Positions 34,478 to 46,609 of a stretch of DNA of 64,000 bases are shown piece after piece. The notes below the pieces were generated by a model. That model searched no databases. It had not been told where the DNA came from and worked only from the letters and a program-made list of their open reading frames with translations. The stretch spans positions 104,881,708 to 104,945,707 of the forward strand of contig NC_090746.1 in NCBI RefSeq assembly GCF_036898095.1, read 5' to 3'. Position 1 is the first letter of the stretch. The number at the start of each line of letters is the position of its first letter. Origin of the DNA: Palaemon carinicauda. Its lineage: Eukaryota; Arthropoda; Malacostraca; Decapoda; Palaemonidae. The translations under genes and the position numbers were made by a program.

Positions 34478-37194
34478 TTCTTGCACTCCAATCTCTTATA
34501 ACTTTTACTTCAAAATGTACCAGTAGAGTCTTCCCCTGGTTACACTTGGGAACTAAATGACCTCACAGGCTCAAGCGCTGGGTTAGATCCTTAAATTAAA
34601 TCCAGTCTTCCTCATAAAAATTCGAATCGCAGAATTCCACGTCAATTTTTTTTCTGTTGGTAGCAAAACAAATTGGTTTTAAGTCACCCTTACTGTCTCA
34701 GTTGGTTATACATCGCACATCGGTTTAGCAAAAGGATTAAAATCGTGTAAATTTAGATCCCTAATATTAATATCTGATTTACTTGTGATAATAAATTGCA
34801 GATATGGATTATTGAGACTTTATGCCGAGATATTGTTAAGATTTCCACTGCAAGGAATGAGGAATTGCTCTGCTAGTATTGAGTGAATGATGTGAGATTC
34901 TTATGGAGAACTTAGGTAGTTTATTTGCCCATTTCCCTTTAATAGATCATGTCGCAAGGTGGGTAAGGGAAGTCATTTTTTTTGGGGGGGGGGGGGGGTT
35001 GGTTCAGTGTTTTCTTAAAGTTAGACTGAAAGGATTTTAGTTACAGCTATCTTTATGTAGATGTGTACGAATTAAGATAGAAGGTCTTTCATTTAGAATT
35101 AGGGTGAGTTTTGGATTGTAATTTACGTGTCTTAGCTTATGGAGAAATTATACTAAACTATGTGAAAGGGTGTAAATATCCTCTATTCATTTAGCAAGTA
35201 CAGCACTCAGTTAGTCAGTTTAAAAAAAAAAAAAAAATCTCAAGAGTAGAATCCTCAGCTTGAATAAGCAGAACATATAGTAAATACTTTGTTTTTGAAA
35301 TAGCAATCTTATAATGTAAAAAATGTATTGAGTAAAAAACTCTCCAAAATTTAGTAATTACCTAAATATTATAGAGTTTTTGAGATAGCTATGTATTTAA
35401 CTAAGTTTTAAATTTTTATATGAATTTACACATTTGTTTTTGAAGAGCATATTATTTTCTCGATATTAGTTTTGAGTTATTAATAGTGTGATTTGCTGAA
35501 CTATCTAAGGAGAAAACTTCAGTCATCTTAGTCACCGAAAAAATGATAGAATATTATAATTTATATTTTCGTTCAGAGATTTGAGTTTGATGCTTCGCTC
35601 TTTATTATTATATATTTTCCTAACACTAATCCTCGTGAATAGAAAGTATAATTCTTGGTCCTGTGTTTCTTTATTATGAAAAGGATTCTATTTTCATAGG
35701 TATTCTAAATAAAAATACGTAATGAATTTAACATTATTAAATGTCATCATGTTTGTGAACTACTGGGTATTATAGATAATTAGATATTTAATAATGTAAA
35801 GATACAATTGCCTTCAATGGTAATCTTTTTTTTCAGCGGTCTTACATTGAAAAGTATTTGGGAGCTCAGACACCCACTTGTTCCAAATGATACTAAAATA
35901 TTATCTTTCATTTAATATGTTTATCTTGTGTCGGTTTTCAGTAGAGACCATTATACTCGGCGAACATTATCTCCGTCTATCTCACTTATGTCTGAGCTCA
36001 TTTTGGCAACTTTATAAATAAATTCGAAACTTCATTTCAGGTTGGGTTAATCTAGTCTACTCAAGGACAAAAGTCCAGAAAGTATCAAATTATTTTGATT
36101 ACTAAAATTAGCTTGATCATAACTATTTTGACCGTAAATTGTTGTGATATATTAAATTACACAGGACCTGCGTAAAATAACTAATGAATAAAGAATCGTC
36201 TCCTTTGATTATTGGTTGAGGATACATTAGTCAGGAAGTACACGCTCGTGATAGTATAGTAAGAGATTATAAGATGAGTGAATTATGAATAATTATAAGA
36301 TAATGATAGTATTAAGGGCTTATAAGCTGAGGATAGTATATAATAGTAAGGTATTATAAGCTGAAGATAGTTTATGAAAGGATCAGAAGCTAAGGATAGT
36401 ATGAAGTAGGGTTAACTTTATTTCATTTTATAGGTGTATAAGACATAGCCTTCTCATATTGCATATTTTGTGGGTATTGGTTTTAGGCCTAATTTTTTTT
36501 TTTTATTAGGACTTATGTCAACTGTTGATTAAAACTTGATCCACCTCAAACTGTAGGTAAATATTGAACTGGAATAGGTTTCTTAAAACTGCCATCTGCA
36601 CGTATAAAGTAAGCCATTTTCATAAGTTGTTTTAATAGTTTCATTAACTTTGAGAGGTGTTTCAGGTTAAACTCGCTTTCTAGGGTTTGCATTTGAAAAC
36701 TTTATTACACAGCTAAAGTGATTCAGGTGTCCACGTGTAAGGTGAATGCGTACTTCGGTCCGATCTGACTGTCTGCTGGGAGGAGTGGCAAGGATGGTCA
36801 GGGCAGTAGCCTTGCACGTCTTCTTCTCTTTTACCTGACTCAATCGTGTGCATGAAATGGGACGAGACAGGGAGGCACCTTGGCATTTCTGAATCTTGTC
36901 TGCTTTTCAGTGAGCTTCAGGTGTCTGTAGTAATGGATCGTCCTGAAATTGCACAAAGACCTTAAAATGACACTTTTGTTTCTTTTAGATTTTTAATTGC
37001 TTTCCATTCTAGAAGTATCCTTATTTTTTCATGTCCAAGTGTATAATTTCATGTCATTATAGAATTAATGTAGCTGGAATCTGCTTTATAGTGAAGTGAA
37101 TTGTGACATAAATGTTTTACCATTAACTTCAGGAGAACACTAAACTATTCCTGAAGTCATTAAATTACAATCCTGATATCATTGTTGTAAAATT
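34478..37194. other. AT-rich non-coding stretch, right arm
   Basis: Counterpart of 5906-8589, with a T7-G16 homopolymer at 34978-34999 and the GC-richer block at 36680-36970. No gene is supported. Confidence 0.6.
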
Positions 37195-37360
37195 ATCAAT
37201 AAAAAAGAAAAAAAAAAAGAGAGGAGGAAAAGGAAAGCATTCAAGGGCCTAGTAACATTGCTACCTCAGAACAAAACTTTGCATTAAGCTTCTGTTACTA
37301 GGTGGGACAGGGGATGGCCTTGGTGGGCTTTCCTTTTCCTTCTTTTTTTATTAATAATTT
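37195..37360. repeat. Imperfect hairpin of about 165 bp, right arm
   Basis: GAGGAAAAGGAAAGCATTC pairs with GGGCTTTCCTTTTCCTTC, and CCTAGTAAC pairs with GTTACTAGG. It is the counterpart of 5739-5905; the loops differ slightly in length and sequence. Confidence 0.7.
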
Positions 37361-37679
37361 TATCTTTCTATTAGAGAAAGCACTACTTACTTACACGATC
37401 ATAACAAATTAAACCCAAATGCTGAGCTTCAAATGCACCAAGCAGTTGTTCTTAAAAAGAAAACGGATACTGACCAGAAAATAAAGAAAACCGGACGTTT
37501 TGTCAGTCACAGCACCAAATTGGTTCAAGGGTGACTCTTCTAAGTCTTTCTTGGTCGGATTGTGAGCTTTGTGTATGACTAACATTAAATTTTCTTTGAA
37601 TCTAGGGCATTTAAAGCTTTCAGAAAATGGGGTCTCATGAATCTGATGCATATTTGTCCTTGACTTCATGGTGTTTGTA

Positions 37680-38310
37680 TTTCAAATGTAAAAAAAAAAA
37701 CTGATTACACTGAAACCTGTCTCATGTTTGGCATTTGATCTACAATAAAAGTCTTAAAAAAATTTCTAAGTTTTTCTTCAGACAGTGTTAATTGGAAGCC
37801 TTAGTTACACACCTAGGTATACTTTTCTACCTACAATTTATATCTAATAGCTTCAAGATTGAATGAAATTCAGAGGCTTTTGAGGAATATTAACTAATGC
37901 AAGTAAGGCCATTATTATCATGACTTTATTCAGGATGAAACCTACTTGACAGTCAGCTGGATCAAGAAGTGGACTTTAGTCCAAGATGAAATAGGAAACA
38001 GTTCGGCCATCTTGACTATGTACTTTATATTCATGAAACACTGTTACTGCTGCTCTCACCCCACCAGTGGGGGAGTGAACAAACTCTGTATATGGGGGAT
38101 CAACAACAGTCCAAAAGGACACGTGACCTGTTGGGAGAGAGTACTATTTCATGAACCTTTTAGCCCTTCTTCGGGGGGAATAAGGCATTTACTGGTGCTT
38201 GAAGGGGTAGGGGGCCGCTTAGGGAGAATACTCGGTCGTATGAGGTTTAATATAAGAAGGAGAATACTCCGTCATTGGATTTTAGTTTTTTTTTTTTTTT
38301 TTTTTTTTGT
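37680..38310. repeat. Old inverted duplication, copy 1 (right arm)
   Basis: Counterpart of 4770-5410. It contains a poly(T) run at 38288-38309 where the left arm has poly(A) on its plus strand. A 130-codon plus frame (37946-38338) crosses it and reads into the poly(T) as polyphenylalanine; the left-arm equivalent is open for only 60 codons, so it is not a gene. Confidence 0.6.
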
Positions 38311-38469
38311 TACCAGAGGAAACCAATTTATAGAATGAGAATACTTTGTAACATCAGAGGAATTCTAAAATAAAATGCATATAAAGTTAATGTAGAATTA
38401 TTAATATCTTTACTAGGTATGCTAAAAACAATGGTCAATTAGAAGGTATGTTACATATAGAAAATTAAA

Positions 38470-39830
38470 TTGTAAATAATAAGAGCTACTTTATGAGTTC
38501 TGTTTCATAAAAAATAATTGGTATACACGAAAATGTTTAAAACACAATAGGTAAGAGTTTTTAATGTTAATTTATGGCAAAAAGTGACATACTACTGGTA
38601 ATAGTATAACTACATATATTGGATAGGTAAAAGTAGGTGTCCCAACATTTTGACGGAAGTAATGTGTGTATTACAGACTACTTTATTCATATCCTAGGTT
38701 CATTTGGTCAGAAAGCAGGAAAGTTTATTAAAGATATTGTGAAACGGGCAGTTGGATGACTAATTAGAATTAACTTCATTCATAACAGAAATAAGACATC
38801 TTAAGCTGAATAATTGTTTTATTCAGCAAGGTGGTGTGGGCGTCAATCTATTCTGAATATCCCCTTTTATTAATGGTAAAGCCTAATATTTTTCTTATTT
38901 TCAAAACTGAAATTGATAGGCAAGACCAGTCTTGTACGATAGAGCTCGACTCTGGAAAATTTCTGCGGAGCAAACTATTCTATTTGCCCAATAGAGGCAA
39001 GCAAAAGTCTGACAGTCTCTCTTTAGTATTGATATTACTCACAAGGTGAGCCTATGCAAATCAAATTAGGCTTTTTTGGAAATAGTCTACAGAACATAAG
39101 TTGTTCAGAGAATCATAAGACGACTACTATATTTTTATCTCAGCTTTGAGAAATGAACAAAACCTTAGACTTCAACACTTCTTATGAGTGAAGCAGATTT
39201 TGTGCATTTCTCAAAACTAAGATAGAAATATAAGTTCAGTAGACTATTTCCAAATAAGTTCACATACATAGTAATATTGATACCAAAGGCAACGACAGAC
39301 ACTTTGCTTGCCTCTATAGGTCAAATGAGGTATTTCTTGGAGAGTCAAGCTCTATTGTATATGACTGGTCTTGCCTATCTTTTTACTTTTGAAAATAAGC
39401 AAAATCTTATGCTTTACCATTAATGATGGGGGATATTGAGAATTAATAAAGCACACACCACCTGGCTAAACTCCATAATTGCTCAACTTACGACGTCTCA
39501 TTTCTGCTATGAACGAGGAAGTTTATTCTAATTAGATATCCAAATATCTTTTACACAACGTCATGAATAAACCTTTCCAGTTTCCTGACTATAATGATCC
39601 TAGGATAGGCATAAAGTATTCAGTAATGCCCATATTACCGACATCGAAATGTTGGGCTATCTACCTTTACTTATCCAATATACGTAGTTATACTAATGGC
39701 AGAGGGATGTGATTTTTTGGCCATAAATTATCATCAAAAACTCTGCCTCCTGTACTTTAAATATTTTCGAGTATACCAATTATTCTTAAACAATAGAACT
39801 TAACAAGTAGATCCTATTATTTACAATAAA
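38470..39830. repeat. Nested 0.7-kb palindrome, right arm
   Basis: Two inverted halves around an axis near 39170, counterpart of 3160-4590. Landmarks are GGAAATAGTCTAC (39080) with GTAGACTATTTCC (39240), and GGTATACACGAAAATG (38519) with the CGAGTATACC string near 39770. The window therefore holds four diverged copies of this 0.7-kb sequence. Confidence 0.85.
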
Positions 39831-39839
39831 ATATTTGAA

Positions 39840-41025
39840 ATAATCATTCTAACAATGTACAGTTATGAGTTATTAACATCTCAGTTAAGTTTTAATGATT
39901 AATATTTGTGTCTAATAAAATAGTAAATAACAAAACATAGTACTTTGTTGTACAAAGAAAGCAACTGGTTTCAAACATTTGACATCAACTTAATTGCCAT
40001 TTTCTATTTGCATCCTATTTATAAGAAGTTATTTTCTGACTTACAAAGCAATTTTACCTATAAAACCCCTTTGGATAAGGTTTAAATGATATAATCTACA
40101 TATATATTCCATTATAAAAATTTCAACCACAACATTACTCCCTAAATCTGTAAATGTTATTTTAAAAGTACTAACCTTTAAAATGATCCTTAAAAATGCA
40201 ATGATTAAAAGAATTGTGCAATCATTCATTAAATTGCTTTAAACCCATTGATTTCTTTATCTTCCCTATTGGTAATTATTCCTCTCATATTCCTAAGTAA
40301 TTGATCATGTCGTAATTATTTCTGTTTCTACAAAACAGTGCCTTCGCTGCAATTCCTAAACCCCTTTAAGTTTAGCTTAAGTATCAAGAGCCAGATATGT
40401 CTGAACATTCTCTCTACAAAATATCAATCTTAACCTTTTCATCAAGTACAACTAAATCTTTAAGCATTTCCTGAATAATCTTGAAGTTTCACATTAAAGC
40501 CACTTTTAGAATATCTATTTTAAGAAATATTCCTTGAATGTTGATTTAAAACTACTTCACTTGATAGTTTCCTTCTATTACAACTACCATAACTCAAATC
40601 AGATTACTATTCCTATCATCACAACATTTAATATAAATTGAATTCGTAAATCTAACAAACTACAACTTATTCGCTATATCCTAGACTAGAGTACGAGGCA
40701 ATTAATAACATCTTTTGTATAAAGAATATGCAAAACTTGAAACCAGTAGATAAGAGCTTTTATCCCTTGAATATCAATTTTGTCACTAATGTTTTGAAAC
40801 AAATTCCAGTTCACTACATGTACTAAAAAAATACAATCATCTACTGCAAACAAGAAAATTAAAACATTTTGGGAAAATTATTAATTAAGCAAATATTACT
40901 CAAAAATTGATATAAAGTTTTGAGATTAAGCTTACAAACACCTTAGGGAAAATAGTTTCAAAATATCCTCAAGTTATTTTGAAACGCATCTATTCTTTCT
41001 ATTGTGGATATAACTTAATACAAAC

Positions 41026-41056
<31 letters not shown>

Positions 41057-41429
41057 TTTTTCATCATTAGCTAAGCTATAACCTTAGTTGGAGAAACAGG
41101 ATGCTATAAGGTCAATGGTGCCATCAAGGAAAATAGCAAAGAGGAAATGAAGTAAGAAAACACAATACTGTAGTGTGCCTGAATGTACCCTTAAGCAAGA
41201 GAACACTAACCCAAGACAGTGGAAACCATGTTACAGAGGCTAATGTTGTTCTCCACGAAGAGCAGTGTACCATAGCTAAAGTCTCTTCTACCCTTACCAA
41301 GTGGAAAGTAACATCTGAGCAATAATGCAGTAGTTAACCCCTTCTAATGCTTAGCAACACTATTTAAGGCCTTAAATAGTGATGCATTTCAGAAACATTC
41401 AAACTTATTCTATTCATGACTTCCGTAGA
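39840..41429. other. AT-rich non-coding stretch, right arm
   Basis: Counterpart of 1511-3155. At 40540-40640 it has about 80 bases (CACTTGATAGTTTCC to ATAATTTAATATAAA) missing from the left arm. A short TA/GA tract sits at 41020-41058. No gene is supported. Confidence 0.55.
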
Positions 41430-42460
41430 GAGAAGCTAGAAACTCCTAAGCACTTTTGTAGATTTAGAGAAAGTTTATGGTAGAACACCAAGAGAAGTGT
41501 TGTTTTGGTGCTTGAGGAAGAGGGAAGTCCCAAAGCTGGTTAGAATGGTCGAGATGTATAAAAAACAAAGCCATGTAATAACAGCTGTTGGAGAAACAGA
41601 AACATTCGAAGTTAGTGTTTGACTACACCACGGGTCAGCATTAAGCCAATGGATGGGTTAAATGAAGAGATCAGAAACGAAGAGTTGTGGAAGTTATTAT
41701 ATACAGACGATTTGGTGATTACGGCTGAAAATTAGGAAGATTTACAGAGAAGGGTTGTAGAGTGGCAAGAGAATTTGGAAAGGGGTAGCTTGAGAGTATT
41801 ATGAGGATAAGACTGAAGCTATGGTGAGCAGTAAGGAAGGTAGAGATAGGATAGCTATACATGAAAAGTAGAAGCTGGGCTAAAAACAGGTGGAACAATT
41901 TGGATACTTGAGATCTACTATAAGTCAGGAAGGATGTGGTGATGAAGTATAGAATAGGATGAGAGAAACTTGGGAGAAGTGAAGGGAGGTAGCGGGAGTG
42001 TTATGTGACAAGATAATGCCTATCGAGCTAAAAGACAAGATCTATAGCATAGTAATAAAACCAGTGTTGATGTATGGATTGGAAACGTGGGGTCTATGAC
42101 AGAAAGAGGAAGCAAACCTTGAGAGAACAGAGATGAAAATGCTGAGATGGATATGGAAATATTATCACTTGAAATATTGGAAAATGATGAAATAATAAGA
42201 ATAGCAGGTGATAAGAGTGTCATGCCTATGGTGTGGGCACGAGTTGAGGGTGGATGGTGGGGAGGGAGTGAGGAGGGCTGAGGAGGAACCTACAAGGGGG
42301 AGAAGATCGAGAGGGAGGCAGAGAATTAGATGGTGAGATAAGGTGAAGGATGATATGGAGAGAAGAGGTTTGGTGGAAGAGGATGCCTTTGATAGAAGGC
42401 ATAGCAGTGGGTGCATCAGACCACCGGCAACTTAATGTAGGGATAACGGTGGGGAAGGAG
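41430..42460 (+). pseudogene. RTE-like reverse transcriptase relic, right arm
   Basis: More complete copy of the relic at 761-1510. On plus it reads STFVDLEKVYGRTPREV, then WCLRKREVPKLVRMVEMY, GETETFEVSV followed by TGA, LLYTDDLVITAE (the YADD box with Thr in place of Ala), and KDKIYSIVIKPVLMYGLETW. It continues past the point where the left copy is cut, through an EILENDEIIRIAG-like segment and a Gly/Arg/Glu-rich tail that resembles the basic C-terminus of RTE-like and related RTs. Stops and frameshifts are frequent. No endonuclease domain is seen upstream. Confidence 0.75.
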
Positions 42461-43760
<1,300 letters not shown>

Positions 43761-44498
43761 AAATGTTATTTTGATAATAAAATAAATTTTTGAATATACT
43801 TACCCGGTGATTATAATAGCTGCAACTCTGTTGCTCGACAGAAAAACTCTACGTAAAAATTCGCCAGCGATCGCTACACAGGTAGGGGGTGTACTCAACA
43901 GCGCCATCTGTCGTTCAGATACCCATTACTCATTGTAAACAAAGAACTCAATTTTCTCCTCGGTCCGCTGTGTCTCTATTGGGGAGGAAGGGAGGGTCCT
44001 TTAATTTATAATCACCGGGTAAGTATATTCAAAAATTTATTTTATTATCAAAATAACATTTTTCAATATTTAACTTAGCCGGTGATTATAATAGCTGATT
44101 CACACCCAGGGGGGTGGGTAGAGACCAGCAAAATATGTTTACATCATATGAGCTAAGAATTTTTATTTCATTTTAGAAGTTATCAAAATAACTAAACAAA
44201 ATAAATAGGTACCTGGTAAGGAAGTCGACTTGAACAATTACTCTGCCTTTTTAAGTACGTCTTCCTTACGGAGCCTCGCGATCCTCTTAGGATGCTGAGC
44301 GACCCCTAGGAGCTGAAGTATCAAGGGTTGCAACCCATACAACAGGACCTCATCAAAACCTCTAATCTAGGCGCTTCTCAAGAAATGACTTTGACCACCC
44401 GCCAAATCAACTAGGATGCGAAAGGCTTCTTAGCCTTCCGGACAACCCAAAAACAACAATAAAAACATTTCAAGAGAAAGATTAAAAAGGTTATGGAA

Positions 44499-45689
44499 TT
44501 AGGGAATTGTAGTGGTTGAGCCCTCACCCACTACTGCACTCGTTGCTACGAATGGTCCCAGAGTGTAGCAGTTCTCGTGAAGAGACTGGACATCCTTAAG
44601 ATAAAAAGACGCGAACACTGACTTACTTTTCCAATAGGTTGCGTCGATTATACTTCGCAGAAATCTATTTTGTTTAAAGGCCACGGAAGTTGCGACAGTT
44701 CAACTTCGTGTGTCCTTACCTTCAGCAAAGCTTGGTCTTCCTCATTCAGATGGGAATGAGCTTCTCGTATTAACAGTCTGATAAACTAGGATAAAGCATT
44801 CTTTGACATAGGCAAAGATGGTTTCTTAACTGAACACCATAAAGCTTCGGACGGGCCTCGTAAAGGTTTAGTTCGTTTTAAATAGAACTTAAGAGCTCTT
44901 ACATGGCATAAGACTCTTTCTAGTTCATTTCCAACCATACGATAAGCTTGGAATATCGAACGATTTTGGCCAAGGTCGAGAAGGCAGCTCGTTTTTGGCT
45001 AGAAAACCAAGTTGTAGAGAACATGTAGCCGTTTCAGATGAGAATCCGATGTTCTTGCTGAAGGCATGAATCTCACTGACTCTCTTAGCTGTGGCTAAGC
45101 ATACCAGGAAAAGAGTCTTTAAGGTGAGATCTTTCAGGGAGGCTGATTGTAGCGGCTCGAACCTGTCTGACATAAGGAATCTTAGTACCACGTCTAAATT
45201 CCAACCAGGTGTAACCAAACGACGCTCCTTCGTGGTCTCAAAAGACTTAAGGAGGTCCTGTAGATCTTTATTGTTGGAAAGATCTAAGCCTCTGTGACGG
45301 AAGACTGATGCCAACATGCTTCTGTAACCCTTGATAGTGGGAGCTGAAAGAGATCGTTCTTTCCTCAGATATAAGAGGAAGTCAGCTATTTGAGTTACAG
45401 AGGTACTGGTTGAGGATACGGATACTGACTTGCACCAGTTTCGGAAGATTTCCCACTTCGATTGGTAGACTCTAAGGGTGGATGTTCTCCTTGCTCTAGC
45501 AATCGCTCTGGCTGCCTCCTTCGAAAAGCCTCTAGCTCTCGAGAGTCTTTCGATAGTCTGAAGGCAGTCAGACGAAGAGCGTGGAGGCCTTGGTGTACCT
45601 TCTTTACGTGTGGCTGACGTAGAAGGTCCACCCTTAGGGGAAGTGTTCTGGGAACGTCTACTAGCCATCGAAGTACCTCGGTGAACCAT
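44499..45689 (-). pseudogene. Element D tyrosine recombinase, frameshifted
   Basis: DIRS-type tyrosine recombinase. The likely start is ATG at 45689 (MVHRG), overlapping the RNase H frame. The N-terminal part (GFSKEAARAIARARRTST, VYQSKWEIFRNWCKS, SSTSVTQIADFLLYL) and the box I Arg (ATAKRVSEIHAF) are continuous down to about 44940, where a base change of frame occurs. The His of box II survives (THEV), but the next Arg is lost to a second indel near 44700. The final 61 codons (44684-44499) hold the nucleophile Tyr in VFASFYLKDV and the end GEGSTTTIP. Non-functional as it stands. Confidence 0.87.
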
Positions 45690-46600
45690 TCTCTCGCGGG
45701 CCAGAGGGGAGCAACTAGCGTCAACCTTGTCCCTTCGTGAGAGGCGAACTTCTGCAGTACCTTGTTGACAATCTTGAACGGAGGGAATGCATATAGATCT
45801 AGATGTGACCAATCTAGGAGAAAGGCATCTATATGAACTGCTGCTGGGTCCGGGATTGGAGAGCAAAATATTGGGAGCCTCTTGGTCATCGAGGTTGCGA
45901 AGAGATCTATGGTTGGTTGGCCCAAAGTCTCTTGCATACATCCTTGTGGAGGGTCCATTCTGTTGGAATTATTTGTCCCTTCCGACTGAGACAATCTGCC
46001 ATGACATTCAAGTTGCCTTGGATGAACCTCGTTACTAGTGATATGTTTAGACCTTTTGACCAGGTGAGGAGGTTCCTTGCGATCTCGTACAACGTCAGAG
46101 AGTAGGTCCCTCCTTGCTTGGAGATGTACGCCAAAGCCGTGGTGTTGTCCGAGTTCACCTCCACCACTTTGCCTTGAAGGAGAGACCTGAAGCTTTTCCA
46201 GGCCAGACGTACTGCCAGTAGCTCCTTGCAGTTGAAATGCATTGTCCTTTGACTCGAGTTCCATATCCCCGAGCATTCCCGACCGTCTAATGTCGCACCC
46301 CAGCCTACGTCCGATGCGTCCGAGAAGAGAACGTGGTTGGGAGTCTGAACAGCCAGGGGAAGACCCTCTCTTAGGTTGATATTGTCCTTTCACCAAGTCA
46401 GACAAGACTTCATCTTTTCGGAAATGGGGATCGAGACCGCTTCTAGCGTCTTGTCCTTTTTCCAGTGAAAAGCTAGATGGTATTGAAGAGGACGGAGGTG
46501 TAGTCTTCCTAGTGACACAAATTGATCCACGGATGACAGTGTCCCTACCAGACTCATCCACAGCCTGACTGAGCAGCGTTCCTTCTTCAGCATCTTCTGG
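45535..46600 (-). pseudogene. Element D RNase H, one nonsense codon and one frameshift
   Basis: The remains of the RT connection (MLKKERCSVRLWMSLVGTLS) lead into RNase H. A Trp codon has become TGA at 46392-46390. After it the domain reads with all acidic residues: LFSDASDVGWGATL (Asp), CKELLAVRLAW (Glu), EVNSDNTTALAYISKQGG (Asp) and VMADCLSRKG (Asp). A frameshift near 45915 precedes the tail PTIDLFATSMTKRLPIFCSP through LVAPLWPAREWFTEVLRW, which overlaps the recombinase in a different frame for well over 50 codons. Confidence 0.85.
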
Positions 46601-46609
46601 ATGGATAGC

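Larger units (their letters stand above)
26651..42180 (-). repeat. Right arm of giant imperfect inverted repeat
   Basis: Reverse complement of 761-25825 without element B. Order and spacing of all anchors are kept: the centre block 26651-27789, empty site of element B (27790-27796), 78-codon frame (29071-29307), CT tract (30350), 29-bp array (30705-31225), 27-bp array (33305-34477), hairpin (37195), 86-codon frame (37669-37409), nested palindrome (38470-39830) and RTE relic (41430). At 42180 the left arm is interrupted by element A while this side continues, so the true outer limit of the homology is not visible. Confidence 0.92.

Noticed and set aside
37946..38338. 130-codon plus frame
   Set aside because: The mirror copy at 5126-4944 is open for only 60 codons and the C-terminal part is poly(T) read as Phe. 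No domain.
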